A stretch of 64,000 nt of DNA from DASVBE01 sp963770375 (GCA_963770375.1 CAVYPM010000013.1:60981-124980); one strand, 5' to 3'. Shown: positions 48,232-57,035, counted from the first letter of the stretch. The notes: generated from the sequence alone by a model not told the origin. Numbers and translations: made by a program.

Positions 48232-49804
48232 CGGCCGGGCCCGGGCCGGCCCGCACGATCCCGGTCCTGCTGGCCACCGCGGCCAGCCGGGACCCGGACG
48301 GTGTCTGGCTCCGCTCCGATGATCTCCCCGGCGGGCTGACCTTCGGCGCCGCCGCGGCCCGGGTGGCCAGCCTGGCCGAAGCCCTCCGCGGGGAAGGCGT
48401 CCGCCGCGGCGACCTGGTCGTGCTGACCGCCAGGACCACCCCGGACTACCTGCTCTGCTGGCTGGCCCTGACCTGCCTGGGCGCGGTCGCGGTGGCCACC
48501 AACCCGCGCAGCGCCCCGGCCGAGCTGGCCGGCCTGGTCCAGCAGACCTCGCCGCGCGCGCTGATCACCGACGCGGGCCTGGCCGGCCTGATCGACGCGG
48601 CCGGCCTGCGCGGCCAGCCGCCGGCCTGCCTGTCCTCGACATCGCCGGCCTGGCCCGCACGGCCGCTGCCGCGGCCGGCGGCGCCGGCCTGACCAGCGCC
48701 AGCATCGACCCGTCCGACGTCGCCGCGATCATCCCGACGTCCGGCACCACCGGAAGGTCCAAGCTCGTCCAGCAGACCCACCTGGCCTACGTGATGGCCG
48801 GCGAGGGCTTCCCGTTCTGGATGGAGCTGACCGCCGCGGACCGGCTGATGACCTCGCTGCCGCTGTTCCACATCAACGCGCCCGCCTACTCGGTGATGGG
48901 CTCGCTGGCCTGCGGCGCCGGGCTGATCCTGCTCCCCAGGTTCTCGGCCCACGATTTCCTGGACGCGGCCCGGCGGCACGGCGCCACCGAGTTCAACGCG
49001 ATCGGCGCGATGCTGGAGATCCTGATGCGCCAGCCGGAGCGGCCGGACGACGCGGGCACCCCGCTGCGCCTCTGCTACACCGGGCCCGCCCCGGAGCGGG
49101 AGCGCCAGGAGCAGATCGAGGCCCGGTTCGGGCTGCGCATCGTGGTGGGTTACGCGATGTCCGAGTCTCCCTACGGGCTGATCTGGCCGCGGGGCACCCG
49201 GCCCTACGGCACCCTCGGCGCGGTCCGCCAGCACCCGGTGCTCGGCACGGTGAACGAGGCCCGGGTGATCGGCCCCGACGGCGGCGACCTCCCCGCAGGT
49301 GCGACCGGCGAGCTGCTCATCCGTAATCCGGTAATAACCCCCGGGTACTGGGGCATGCCTGCCGAGACAGCTGAGGTGATCACGGAAGACGGCTGGCTGC
49401 ACACCGGCGACCTGGTCACGGCCGGCCCCGGCGGAATGTACACGTTCGTGTCCCGGGTCAAGGAGGTCATCCGCCGCCGCGGCGAGAACCTGTCCCCGCT
49501 GGAGGTCGAGGAGGTCCTCGCCGCGCACCCCGCGGTACTCGAGTGCGCGGTGACCGGCGTGCCGTCCGAGCTGACCGAGGAAGAGGTGAAGGCGTTCCTG
49601 GTCGCCGCGGAGGGCGCCCGGCTGGACTTCGCCGAGCTGCACGCGTTCGCGTCCGCCCGGCTCGCCGCGTTCAAGGTGCCGCGCTACTGGCAGCAGGTCA
49701 GCGAGCTGCCCCGGACGCCGACCGCGCGGGTGGCCAAGCACCGCCTGCCCGCGGGGCACCCGCCGGGGGAGTACGACGCGCAGCACCTGGCGGCGCCGCC
49801 GTAG
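48228..49804 (+). CDS. AMP-dependent acyl-CoA ligase, frameshifted near 48630
   Basis: Adenylate-forming enzyme activating a carboxylic acid to its CoA thioester. ATG 48228 (MTAGPGPARTIPVLLATAA). The frame breaks near 48622-48635, then continues PVLDIAGLARTAAAA and DVAAIIPTSGTTGRSKLVQQTH (A3 P-loop). Later motifs are GYAMSESPYGLIWP (A5), WLHTGDLV (A7), RVKEVIRRRGENLSPLEVEEVL (A8) and a C-terminal Lys in ARVAKHRLPAG. Restored length about 525 aa. It resembles the CaiC/FadD-like subgroup. With the upstream ABC importer it suggests uptake and activation of an organic acid; substrate unknown. Confidence 0.87.
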
Positions 49805-49868
49805 CCGACGGCAGCGCCGCACCAGGTGCACGCATCTTCAGGAATACGGTTCCGGGGGCGCGGGCCGC

Positions 49869-50687
49869 CTAGATCGAATGGAACATGTTGAGGAACCGGT
49901 TGGCCAGGGCCGTGTCGCCGCGGACCGTGCCCGCGTTGGCCCGGCCGAACGCGGCGAGGACCAGCCCGCCCGCGTCGTACTCGATCACCGCCGGCAGGTC
50001 GTCCACGTCGCCGGGCTCGTAGGCCAGGCCCTGGTCGCTCACGCTGACCCGGTAGCTGCCCGCGTTGTGGCCGCCGGTGACCCGGATGCCGATGCTGAAC
50101 GGGCTCATGTCGGCGTCCGGCCGGACGGTGTACTGCCAGATCACGAACATGAACGGGACCAGCAGGTCGGCCGCCTCGCCGTCGACGCCGTGCGCCTGGC
50201 CGGTGCCTTCCTCGATGTCCCAGGTGTGCACGCCGTAGTCCATCAGCTGGCCGGCCGCGTAGATGAAGGCCGGCACCGGGCCCATGTAGGCGTGCGGGGC
50301 GATCAGGCCGCCCCACTCCTCCTCGGTCAGCGGCTCCAGGATGCCCATCATCTTGTCCAGGTCGGACCGGATCCGGGTCATCATCTCCTGCTGGGACAGC
50401 TCGCGGAACGACCGGCCGCCGTCGCCGGCCTTCTCGTGCATGGCGAGCAGGCCGAACGCCGCCGGCCCGGTCGCGCCGGAGCGGGCGATCTCGAACGAGC
50501 GGAAGTAGCCCTCGGTCGTGTCGACCAGGTGCCCGATGATGTCCCTGACCTGCCAGCTCTCGCAGGCGGTCGGCGCCTCCCAGGCGTCGGGCTGCTCGGC
50601 CATCGCGAACATGCGCTCGGCCTGCTCGCGGACCACGCGCAGGATCGTTGGCTTGCCTTCGTATGTCGTGGCGTTCCACTCGCTCAT
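49869..50687 (-). CDS. Second maleylpyruvate-isomerase-like protein
   Basis: 272 aa from ATG 50687 with AGGGGAG upstream. DinB-like N-terminal domain: SWQVRDIIGHLVDTTEGYFRSFE (metal His) and AAGQLMDYGVHTWDIEEGTG (second His cluster). The C-terminal part (FSIGIRVTGGHNAGSYRVSVSDQGLAYEPGDVDDLPAVIEYDAGGLVLAAFGR) is SCP2-like. The N-terminal WEAPTACESW is typical. It belongs to the same broad family as the protein at 39.1 kb but is clearly diverged. Mycothiol dependence is expected, and the substrate is unknown. The frame is intact. Confidence 0.82.
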   Translation of the reverse strand: MSEWNATTYEGKPTILRVVREQAERMFAMAEQPDAWEAPTACESWQVRDIIGHLVDTTEGYFRSFEIARSGATGPAAFGLLAMHEKAGDGGRSFRELSQQEMMTRIRSDLDKMMGILEPLTEEEWGGLIAPHAYMGPVPAFIYAAGQLMDYGVHTWDIEEGTGQAHGVDGEAADLLVPFMFVIWQYTVRPDADMSPFSIGIRVTGGHNAGSYRVSVSDQGLAYEPGDVDDLPAVIEYDAGGLVLAAFGRANAGTVRGDTALANRFLNMFHSI

Positions 50688-50906
50688 GGCTTGCTCCCCT
50701 GACGTCGACGCGACGGTGACAGTGCGATTCTGGCGCGAGGTCCAGCGCCCAGGCTCACCGGGTCCGGCTAGCGAACGAAAGTCCGGCGGGCGAACACCAG
50801 TCTGGCCGGCGGACGCCCGTCTGACCAGGAAACGCGCGGGCCTCATGTTGCGGGATCTTCCGTCGCAGCGACGGAACGATCCCACGGTCACGGATTGGCG
50901 CGGGTC

Positions 50907-51938
50907 CTAGACCGCCAGCCGCTTGTCGGCCAGGGCTGCGCCGTACCGCATCGCGATGAGCTGGCTGATCGCCGGGTGCCCGGCGATCGGCTGGGCCCGC
51001 TTGACGCCGAGCCCGGCGCACATCGCGTCCAGCTCCGCCATGTCGGACTCAGGACCGATCACGCACGGGGCCACGGCCAGCATCGAGGCGTGGGAGTTCC
51101 GCAGCCGGGTGATCGCGGCGTCCAGGCTTATCCGGTCGCCGACCGAGGCCGGCGCGGCCGGGATCGCCAGCCGGGAGGAGAGCAGCACAGCCACGACGCC
51201 GGCCGCGTGCTCGGCTTCCTCGCCCCGGTCGGCCAGCACGATGATGCCGTCCGCGGAGTTGGCGATGCTCAGGCCGCGGACCCGGCTGGCCCGGGCCAGC
51301 CCGGCATCCGCCAGCCGGGCGTGCACGGCCTCGGCGATCAGCGGATGCGGGCCCAGGTGATCGGTGGCGATCACGGGGACGGTGGCGCCGGCCACGGCCT
51401 CCGCCAGGGCCGCGTCGGCCCGCGGGTTCGGCCCGGTGAGCAGCGGGATGACAATCGCGGTCGCGGACGGCGAGTCGTCCGGCGGGCCGGCCTGCAGCAG
51501 GTTGTCCAGCCGGTCCGACTCACCGTCCAGGTAGCCGGCCCGGATGGTCGCGTTCGGGCAGGACATGGAGACCGCGTCGGCCACGATCGAGACCAGCTCG
51601 TCGGCGACCGGATTACGGGCCCCGGGGATCGCGATGACCAGCGGCGGCGCGTCGGTGGGCACGGTCAGGCGGTGCGGGCTGCGGTGCCGTCCGGGCGGGA
51701 GAACCCGGGCGGGCCGCCGGGGGAGCTGCCCAGAGGGGGAGGGCGCCGCGGACGGCACCCTCGATGGCAGGGCCCCCGACGGTGACTGTGCCCCGTTCGG
51801 TGCCAGTGCCCCTGGCACCGGCGGTGCCCCGGACGGCGGCCCGCCGGGCAGCCGGCGCGGCAGCTGCTGGCCGCCTGGCGGCTCTGCGGCCGGGCGCCGC
51901 TGCGGCAGCGGCTCCGGGACCTCGCTTGCGTTACCCAC
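50907..51938 (-). CDS. CbiX/sirohydrochlorin-chelatase-like protein lacking the usual His
   Basis: 343 aa from GTG 51938. The first about 90 residues are a Pro/Gly/Arg-rich disordered extension. The remainder has two CbiX-like halves: PPLVIAIPGARNPVADELVSIVADAVSMSCPNATIRAGYLDG and, later, VRGLSIANSADGIIVLADRG. Canonical CbiX/SirB proteins open each half with VAHGSRDP-like motifs where the His inserts the metal; here the equivalent reads IPGARNP, with no His. His residues that remain (ATDHLGPHPLIAEAVH) lie in the expected second cluster. Catalysis as a chelatase is therefore doubtful; a binding or regulatory role is possible. No sirohydrochlorin or cobalamin genes are nearby. Confidence 0.7.
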   Translation of the reverse strand: MGNASEVPEPLPQRRPAAEPPGGQQLPRRLPGGPPSGAPPVPGALAPNGAQSPSGALPSRVPSAAPSPSGQLPRRPARVLPPGRHRSPHRLTVPTDAPPLVIAIPGARNPVADELVSIVADAVSMSCPNATIRAGYLDGESDRLDNLLQAGPPDDSPSATAIVIPLLTGPNPRADAALAEAVAGATVPVIATDHLGPHPLIAEAVHARLADAGLARASRVRGLSIANSADGIIVLADRGEEAEHAAGVVAVLLSSRLAIPAAPASVGDRISLDAAITRLRNSHASMLAVAPCVIGPESDMAELDAMCAGLGVKRAQPIAGHPAISQLIAMRYGAALADKRLAV

Positions 51939-52017
51939 GCCGACCTATGTTAGCCGTGCCGTATCGGGGTTGATCGGACTTCCGGTATCTCACCGTCACT
52001 GGCTGTCCGTCCCGGTC

Positions 52018-52470
52018 CTATTCCGCGCCGAGCATGCTGTGATAAACCGCAATCAGCGCGGTTTGCTGCTGTGCCGTGAGCCGCTGATCTGCGCGGACGG
52101 CTGATTCCACGGATCCGGGCTGACCGGGGGCGGCGACGGCCAAATCCGCCGGGCCGGCCGCATTAAGCGCACCCGGGACCGATTCTGCGGTGCCGTCGGC
52201 GCCGGACGGTCCGCCGGGAACGGTCGCGGCGGCCGCCTGGAGCAGTCCGGCCTGAGTCAGGAGCGTTTCCGCGGACACGTTCAGCGCGTCGGAAAGCAGC
52301 CGCAGGACGCGGACGGACGGCTGGTGCAGGCCGCGCTCGATCTGGCTGAGGTACGGGTTGGACAGCCGGGTCCGCTCGGCCAGCTGGCGCAGCGTGAGAT
52401 TGGCGCTCTTGCGCCGCTCGCGGATGAAGGCCCCGAGCGCCTGCATCTGCGAATCCAGCTGGTCTTTCAT
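52018..52470 (-). CDS. XRE-family helix-turn-helix regulator
   Basis: 150 aa from ATG 52470 with CAGGAG upstream. Residues 12-66 are a lambda-Cro type HTH: FIRERRKSANLTLRQLAERTRLSNPYLSQIERGLHQPSVRVLRLLSDAL. The rest is an Ala/Gly-rich linker and a short terminal helix (RLTAQQQTALIAVYHSML). It lies 210 bases downstream of the HbhA/phasin-like gene on the same strand. In mycobacteria an XRE regulator likewise neighbours hbhA, though upstream of it. Autoregulation or control of that gene is a reasonable inference. Confidence 0.88.
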   Translation of the reverse strand: MKDQLDSQMQALGAFIRERRKSANLTLRQLAERTRLSNPYLSQIERGLHQPSVRVLRLLSDALNVSAETLLTQAGLLQAAAATVPGGPSGADGTAESVPGALNAAGPADLAVAAPGQPGSVESAVRADQRLTAQQQTALIAVYHSMLGAE

Positions 52471-52679
52471 GACGCTCCTGCCGGGAGGGGACTGCGGGGC
52501 TGGCCGGTGGCCGGGTAATGGTAGCCGCCAGAGTCGCGGCCGGATCCGGCCCCGGGCGTACCCGGCCGCTGGCAAACGCGGCGGGACCTGGCCGCGGAGC
52601 GCGGCGGAGCCCGGGCTGCGGGATCGCGGCGGAACCGGCTCGCGCGCGGCAGACCCGGAGGCCCGCCGCGCGCGGCCGG

Positions 52680-53711
52680 TTACTTGCTCTCGTCCGGCCC
52701 GTCGGCCTTCGGGGTGCTGCCGGTCGTGTTGCTGCCGGTCGCCTTGGTGTCGCTGGCCTTCGTGGTGCCGGCCGTGGTGCTCCCGGTCGCCTTGGCGTCG
52801 GCCGACTCGGTGCCGCTGGCCTTGGCGCTGGCGGCCTTGCTTCCGGTGGCCTTCGTGGTGCTGGCCTTCGTGGTGCCGGCCTTGGTGTCGCTGGCCTTGG
52901 CGCTGGTGGTCCGGGCGCCACCGCTCGCCTTCGTGCCGCTGGCCCTGGTGCTCGTCGCCTTCGCGGTGCCGGCGGCCTTGGTGCTGCTGGCCTTGGTGCC
53001 GGTGGCAAGCTTCGGGGCCGCGGCGGCCTTGGCCGTGCTGGTGCGCTTCATGCTCTGGCTGGCCGTCGTGCTGCCGGCCTTCGCCGCCGGGCTGGCCGGC
53101 GTGGCGGTGGCAGTGTCGCTGGCCGTGCCGGGGCCCTCGGCCGTCTCGTGGCCGTGGCCAGCCGGCAGGTCCAGCCGCCCGGTGAACCGCTTCGTCACCT
53201 CGGCCGGCACCCCGGCCCTGTCGAGCAGCGGGGTGACCCTGTCCATGACCTGCGCCGCGAGCTGGCGCTGCGCGGTCAGCAGCTCGATGAGCCGCTGCTG
53301 CGCGGTGCTCGCGCGGTCCGCCGCGATGTGCCGCGGGGTTTCCAGCAGCTGGCCGATCCGCCGCTGGGCCTCGCCGGCCCCGCTGAGGGCGGTCCGCAGC
53401 GCCGGGTCGAGCAGTTCGCTGGCGCGGTGCTGGGCGGTGCTGGCCTGGCTGGCCGCGGCCTTGCGCTGCGCGGCGATCAGCTCGCCGGCCCGGCGCTGGG
53501 CGTCCTGCAGCTGGCCGGCCAGATTGTGCGCGCTGGCGGTCAGGTCGTCGCGGCTGGGCAGCCGGGAGCTGACCGACGGCGGCAGCGGCGGTGCCACGAA
53601 CTGCACGACCGACGCTGCCGTCTTCAGCGCGCCGGTCACCGTCTCCTGGCTCTTGCGGGCCTGCTCCAGGACCTTGCCCGCGGCCTCCTGGCCTGCCTTG
53701 CGGGTGTCCAT
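52680..53711 (-). CDS. HbhA/phasin-like coiled-coil protein with a Lys/Thr/Ala repeat tail
   Basis: 343 aa from ATG 53711 with GAGGAGG upstream. The first about 180 residues form a long amphipathic coiled coil (LQDAQRRAGELIAAQRKAAASQASTAQHRASELLDPAL). The C-terminal about 150 residues are low complexity, with many short KAS/TKA/KAT repeats and numerous lysines. Both features recall mycobacterial heparin-binding haemagglutinin and PHA-granule phasins, whose lysine-rich tails bind polyanions such as heparan sulfate or DNA. No signal peptide is present. Granule coating, nucleoid association or adhesion are all possible. A strong promoter with a palindromic operator lies just upstream. Confidence 0.72.
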   Translation of the reverse strand: MDTRKAGQEAAGKVLEQARKSQETVTGALKTAASVVQFVAPPLPPSVSSRLPSRDDLTASAHNLAGQLQDAQRRAGELIAAQRKAAASQASTAQHRASELLDPALRTALSGAGEAQRRIGQLLETPRHIAADRASTAQQRLIELLTAQRQLAAQVMDRVTPLLDRAGVPAEVTKRFTGRLDLPAGHGHETAEGPGTASDTATATPASPAAKAGSTTASQSMKRTSTAKAAAAPKLATGTKASSTKAAGTAKATSTRASGTKASGGARTTSAKASDTKAGTTKASTTKATGSKAASAKASGTESADAKATGSTTAGTTKASDTKATGSNTTGSTPKADGPDESK

Positions 53712-53737
53712 ATGTCCTCCTCGTATCACCATGATTT

Positions 53738-53770
53738 TGCTAACTATAGTTAGCATGCATGGTATGTCAA
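53738..53770 (-). promoter_or_regulatory. Strong promoter overlapped by a perfect 18-bp palindrome
   Basis: On the minus strand TTGACA (53770-53765) is followed after 16 bp by TATAGT (53748-53743), a near-consensus sigma-70 promoter in an otherwise GC-rich genome. TGCTAACTATAGTTAGCA (53738-53755) is a perfect palindrome centred on that -10 element. A repressor bound there would block RNA polymerase. The start codon of the HbhA-like gene is 27 bases beyond the palindrome. Confidence 0.75.
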
Positions 53771-53857
53771 GCTGAGGAGGGCCGGAACGGCCCGCGAGCA
53801 GGCCCGGGACGCGGGCCGGGGAAGCGGTCCTGAGGCCGGGTCGCGGGCCGGAACCCG

Positions 53858-54529
53858 CTACGCGGCCGTGGTCCGGGCCAGATCGTCGAGCTCGGCCGGC
53901 TCGTCGATACCGTCCAGGTCGTCCTGGCCGTCCGCGTCAGCCCGGGATGCCGCGCGCGGGCTCGCCGGGTCCGGCGCCGGCCCGCTGACCCCGCGCTCGG
54001 CGGCCAGGGCGGCCAGGTCGTACCGGTCCAGGTGGTCCGGGTCCGACAGGCTGATCGTGCGAAGCCCGGCCGCCGCCAGACGGTCGTTGACCTCGTCGAA
54101 GTGCTCCCGGACCAGCTGCTTCTCCTCGTCGGTGACCTTGCCCCGGTGCGGCCGGCCGGCGTGCTCCAGGCTGGCGTAGTTCAGCCGGTCGGCGCGGGCC
54201 GGGCTGGCGGCGCTGCTCTTCGCGCCGCGCCGGGCGGGCCGGGCGCTGGCCAGCAGCTCGCTCATCGGCTGCTCGGTGGACAGCTCGTCGAACGCGGCCA
54301 GGTCCATATACGCGCGCCGGGGCTCGTCCTGGTCAGGGAAGTACAGGTCCACAACGGCAACCTCCACCGCGGCCTGGTCGATGGCCCGCGCCTCGTCCGC
54401 GTGAACCTCGATCTCGACCGGGCCGCCGCCCAGCTCCGGGTGCTCGTGGACCACGATGCGGGCCAGGCTGTCGTCCTTGATGATGAGCTCGCCACTGAGG
54501 TCGCTGAACTTGACCGTCTTCTGACCCAC
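53858..54529 (-). CDS. Unrecognised acidic protein
   Basis: 223 aa from GTG 54529, with GGAGG seven bases upstream (VGQKTVKFSDLSGELI). The N-terminal about 95 residues look beta-rich (LIIKDDSLARIVVHEHPELGGGPVEIEVHADEARAI); the middle is Ala/Arg-rich (ARPARRGAKSSAASPARADRL). A helical segment (VTDEEKQLVREHFDEVNDRLAAAG) precedes a very acidic tail (DGQDDLDGIDEPAELDDLA). I do not recognise the family. No signal peptide or membrane helix is seen. Length and codon use say it is a real gene. Confidence 0.7.
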   Translation of the reverse strand: MGQKTVKFSDLSGELIIKDDSLARIVVHEHPELGGGPVEIEVHADEARAIDQAAVEVAVVDLYFPDQDEPRRAYMDLAAFDELSTEQPMSELLASARPARRGAKSSAASPARADRLNYASLEHAGRPHRGKVTDEEKQLVREHFDEVNDRLAAAGLRTISLSDPDHLDRYDLAALAAERGVSGPAPDPASPRAASRADADGQDDLDGIDEPAELDDLARTTAA

Positions 54530-54609
54530 GAGGGTGCCTCCTGCCAATTGGGCGCTGCTGTGCTCTCCGCGTGGCTCACCTTGCCGGACCAGGGCCGGCC
54601 GTGTCAAAC

Positions 54610-54621
54610 ACTCGTTCGAGT
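54610..54621. promoter_or_regulatory. ACTCGTTCGAGT inverted repeat upstream of the unrecognised gene
   Basis: A 12-bp inverted repeat (5-bp arms around TT) 80-90 bp upstream of GTG 54529, in the gap between that gene and the ribosomal protection gene on the same strand. Possible repressor site. Confidence 0.35.
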
Positions 54622-54706
54622 CGTGTCGCCAATCTGGCTGCTGATCGAAATGGAGGACGAATAGGATGACATCAGTAAACCTGCTCGTCAGGCGCCCAGG
54701 CCGCGG

Positions 54707-56818
54707 TCAGCTGCCGTCGGCGCGGCCCGGGGCGACCCGGCGGAGGTTGCGCAGGTAGTCCTCGCGGTTCAGGGGGTTGTGGTCGGTCCGGGGGCGGACC
54801 GGGACCGGGCCGCCGCTGACCGGCTGGTAGTGGCTGAACTCAGATTCGAGCACGCCCTCGCCGCGGGTCAGCCCGGGCAGCGACCGCTCCAGACCGGAGA
54901 CCTCGCCGGCCGGGATCTCGCCCTCCAGCAGGCAGGCCGGTCCCTTCAGCACCGGCGGCCGCCACGTCGCGCGCAGGCGGCCGAGCACCGGCAGGACCGG
55001 CCCGCACACGTCGGCCGGCACCTCGAGCCGGAACGAGTGGACCGGCTCGTGCACCCGGGTGCCGGCCTGCGCCAGCGCGGCCATCAGCACCAGCGGGGTC
55101 AGCTGGCGGAAGTCGCCGGCCGTGCTGGACATGCTGGCGTCGAACGTGCCGTGCGCGTGGCTCTGGCGCGGCCAGTAGCCCGACCGGGTCAGCGTGATCT
55201 CAGTGTCAGTGACCTGCCAGCCGTGCAGGCCCTGCCGCAGGGTCAGCCGCACGGTCTCCTCGATGGCCTTGAGAAAGGCCAGCGGCAGCGCGCCGAGCTC
55301 AATGCCCAGCCGGAACGTGACCCCGGAGCCCGCCGCACCGGGCCGGACCCGGAGGCCGACCGTGGCCAGGAACGGGTTCGGCGGCGTGCCGATGAACTCC
55401 GCCGCTTCGCCGGTGCCCACCGGCCGCTCGATGCAGATCACGGTGGACTCGCGGAACGTCACGTCGAGGCCGAAGTCGGCCGCCAGCGTGGCCTGGATGA
55501 CCTCCTTCTGCACCTCGCCGTACAGCGACACCATCAGGTCCTGCCCGGGCCCGTCCTGCCGGAGGCTGATCAGCGGATCCTGCTCGGCCAGCTGGGCCAG
55601 CGCCAGCCGCAGGGCGGCCTTCCCGCCCGGCTGGCCCGGCAGCACGGCCGTCTCCAGCGCCGGCGGCGCGAACTGCAGCCCGGCCGCCGCCTCCCGGCCC
55701 GCGGCGTCCCGGCCCGCGGCGCCGGCCGCGCCCCGGCTGGCGGCAGCCCGGCTGGCGGCGCCCCGGCCACCCGGGTCCTGGCCCGCGGCCACCTGGTCAC
55801 CGATCTGGATCCCGGCCAGGCCCCAGAGCCGGCCGATCTGGCCCGCGGTCACCGCGGCGGACGGCGTGCTCCGCCCCGCCTGGCCGGCCATCGCGACCGC
55901 GGTCACCTTGCCCCGGCCGGACCGGACCCGGCCAGGCGGGCCGAACCGCACCCGGTCCCGGACCGACACCGTGCCCGAGAACATCCGGACCCAGGCGATC
56001 TTCTCCCCGGCCGGGCCGCGCTCGACCTTGAACACCCGGGCGGACACCGGGCCAGCAGCGTCGCCGCCCGCGGCGGGCAGCAGCCGGGTCAGGCCGGCGG
56101 CCAGCGCCCCCGTGCCCGCGCCGGTGATGGCCGAGCCGAAGAACACCGGGTGCACCCGCCCGGCCCGGGTCTGCTCGGCCAGCCCGGCGCGCAGCCGCGG
56201 GTAGCTGGCCGCGGCCTCGTCGGCCAGGTAGGCGGCCAGGAACCGGTCGTCGTGGTCGGCCAGGAGATCGGCCAGCGCCGCGGCGAACCCCGCATCACCG
56301 GCGCCGTACCGGCGGAACCCGGCGTCGCGGGTGCCCGCGCCGTGCACGGTTCCCATCGGCACCACGGCCGGGGTCAGCTTCGCGGCGATGTCGCGCAGCA
56401 CCCGCTGCGGCTCCGCGCCGCCCCGGTCGATCTTGTTCACGAAGATCAGCGCGGGCAGCCCGAGCCGGCGCAGCGCCCGCATCAGGATCCGGGTCTGCGG
56501 CTGCACGCCCTCGACCGCGGAGACCACGAGCACCGCGCCGTCGAGCACGCTCAGCGCCCGCTCCACCTCGGCGATGAAGTCCGGGTGACCCGGCGTGTCG
56601 ATGAGATTGACCGTGGTGCGGCCCACCGGGAACGAGGCCACGGCGGCCTTGATCGTGATGCCGCGGGCCCGTTCCAGGGCCAGCGAATCGGTTTGCGTGC
56701 TGCCCTCGTCCACGCTGCCGATCGCGGTGATGGCCCCCGCGTTGTACAGCAGGCGTTCGGTCAGGCTGGTCTTGCCGGCGTCAACGTGGGCGAGGATGCC
56801 CAGGTTCAGCGTGCGCAC
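54707..56818 (-). CDS. Tet-type ribosomal protection protein (EF-G-like GTPase)
   Basis: 703 aa from GTG 56818. Translational GTPase with G1 AHVDAGKTSLT (K16), G3 DTPGH (D74) and G4 NKID (N128). Domain IV shows the ribosomal-protection type sequence GWQVTDTEITLTRSGYWPR and DFRQLTPLVLMAALAQAGTRVHEPVHSFRLEVP, ending RTDHNPLNREDYLRNLRR. It resembles OtrA/Tet proteins that dislodge tetracycline from the ribosome. Whether it gives resistance or has a housekeeping role is unknown. Between about residues 345 and 380 lies an Ala/Arg/Gly repeat insertion (AASRAAASRGAAGAAGRDAAG) not usual for the family. An upstream ORF overlaps its start. Confidence 0.9.
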   Translation of the reverse strand: MRTLNLGILAHVDAGKTSLTERLLYNAGAITAIGSVDEGSTQTDSLALERARGITIKAAVASFPVGRTTVNLIDTPGHPDFIAEVERALSVLDGAVLVVSAVEGVQPQTRILMRALRRLGLPALIFVNKIDRGGAEPQRVLRDIAAKLTPAVVPMGTVHGAGTRDAGFRRYGAGDAGFAAALADLLADHDDRFLAAYLADEAAASYPRLRAGLAEQTRAGRVHPVFFGSAITGAGTGALAAGLTRLLPAAGGDAAGPVSARVFKVERGPAGEKIAWVRMFSGTVSVRDRVRFGPPGRVRSGRGKVTAVAMAGQAGRSTPSAAVTAGQIGRLWGLAGIQIGDQVAAGQDPGGRGAASRAAASRGAAGAAGRDAAGREAAAGLQFAPPALETAVLPGQPGGKAALRLALAQLAEQDPLISLRQDGPGQDLMVSLYGEVQKEVIQATLAADFGLDVTFRESTVICIERPVGTGEAAEFIGTPPNPFLATVGLRVRPGAAGSGVTFRLGIELGALPLAFLKAIEETVRLTLRQGLHGWQVTDTEITLTRSGYWPRQSHAHGTFDASMSSTAGDFRQLTPLVLMAALAQAGTRVHEPVHSFRLEVPADVCGPVLPVLGRLRATWRPPVLKGPACLLEGEIPAGEVSGLERSLPGLTRGEGVLESEFSHYQPVSGGPVPVRPRTDHNPLNREDYLRNLRRVAPGRADGS

Positions 56819-56882
56819 GGAACGTCAGGTCCTCTGGGTAGGCGGTCATGGCCTGGAGACGGGACGCAGACGCACCACGCAT
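56781..56882 (-). CDS. Possible leader peptide overlapping the start of the protection gene
   Basis: ATG 56882 opens a 33-codon frame (MRGASASRLQAMTAYPEDLT, then FRAHAEPGHPRPR) that ends at 56781, inside the next gene, in a different frame. A second in-frame ATG is at 56849. The ribosome binding site of the protection gene (AGAGGA) lies within codons of this frame. Upstream ORFs that control initiation by ribosome stalling are known for several ribosome-targeting antibiotic resistance genes; here that is inference from layout only. Confidence 0.35.
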   Translation of the reverse strand: MRGASASRLQAMTAYPEDLTFRAHAEPGHPRPR

Positions 56883-57035
56883 GCCGTGACCACCTTCCCC
56901 GGGGAGCCTGACCGCCGGACCTTCCGGCGAGGGGAGTACAGCAAACCCGCAGCCCGGCGGGCAACTGGTTTTGCCGGCCACTGGTTTGCCCACCACCGGG
57001 CCGGGCGGCCGCCCGCCCTGACGTAGATTCCTGGG

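Noticed and set aside
54600..54625. tRNA T-loop (GTTCGAGTC-like)
   Set aside because: No acceptor, D or anticodon stems can be drawn around it. It is a short inverted repeat in a promoter gap.
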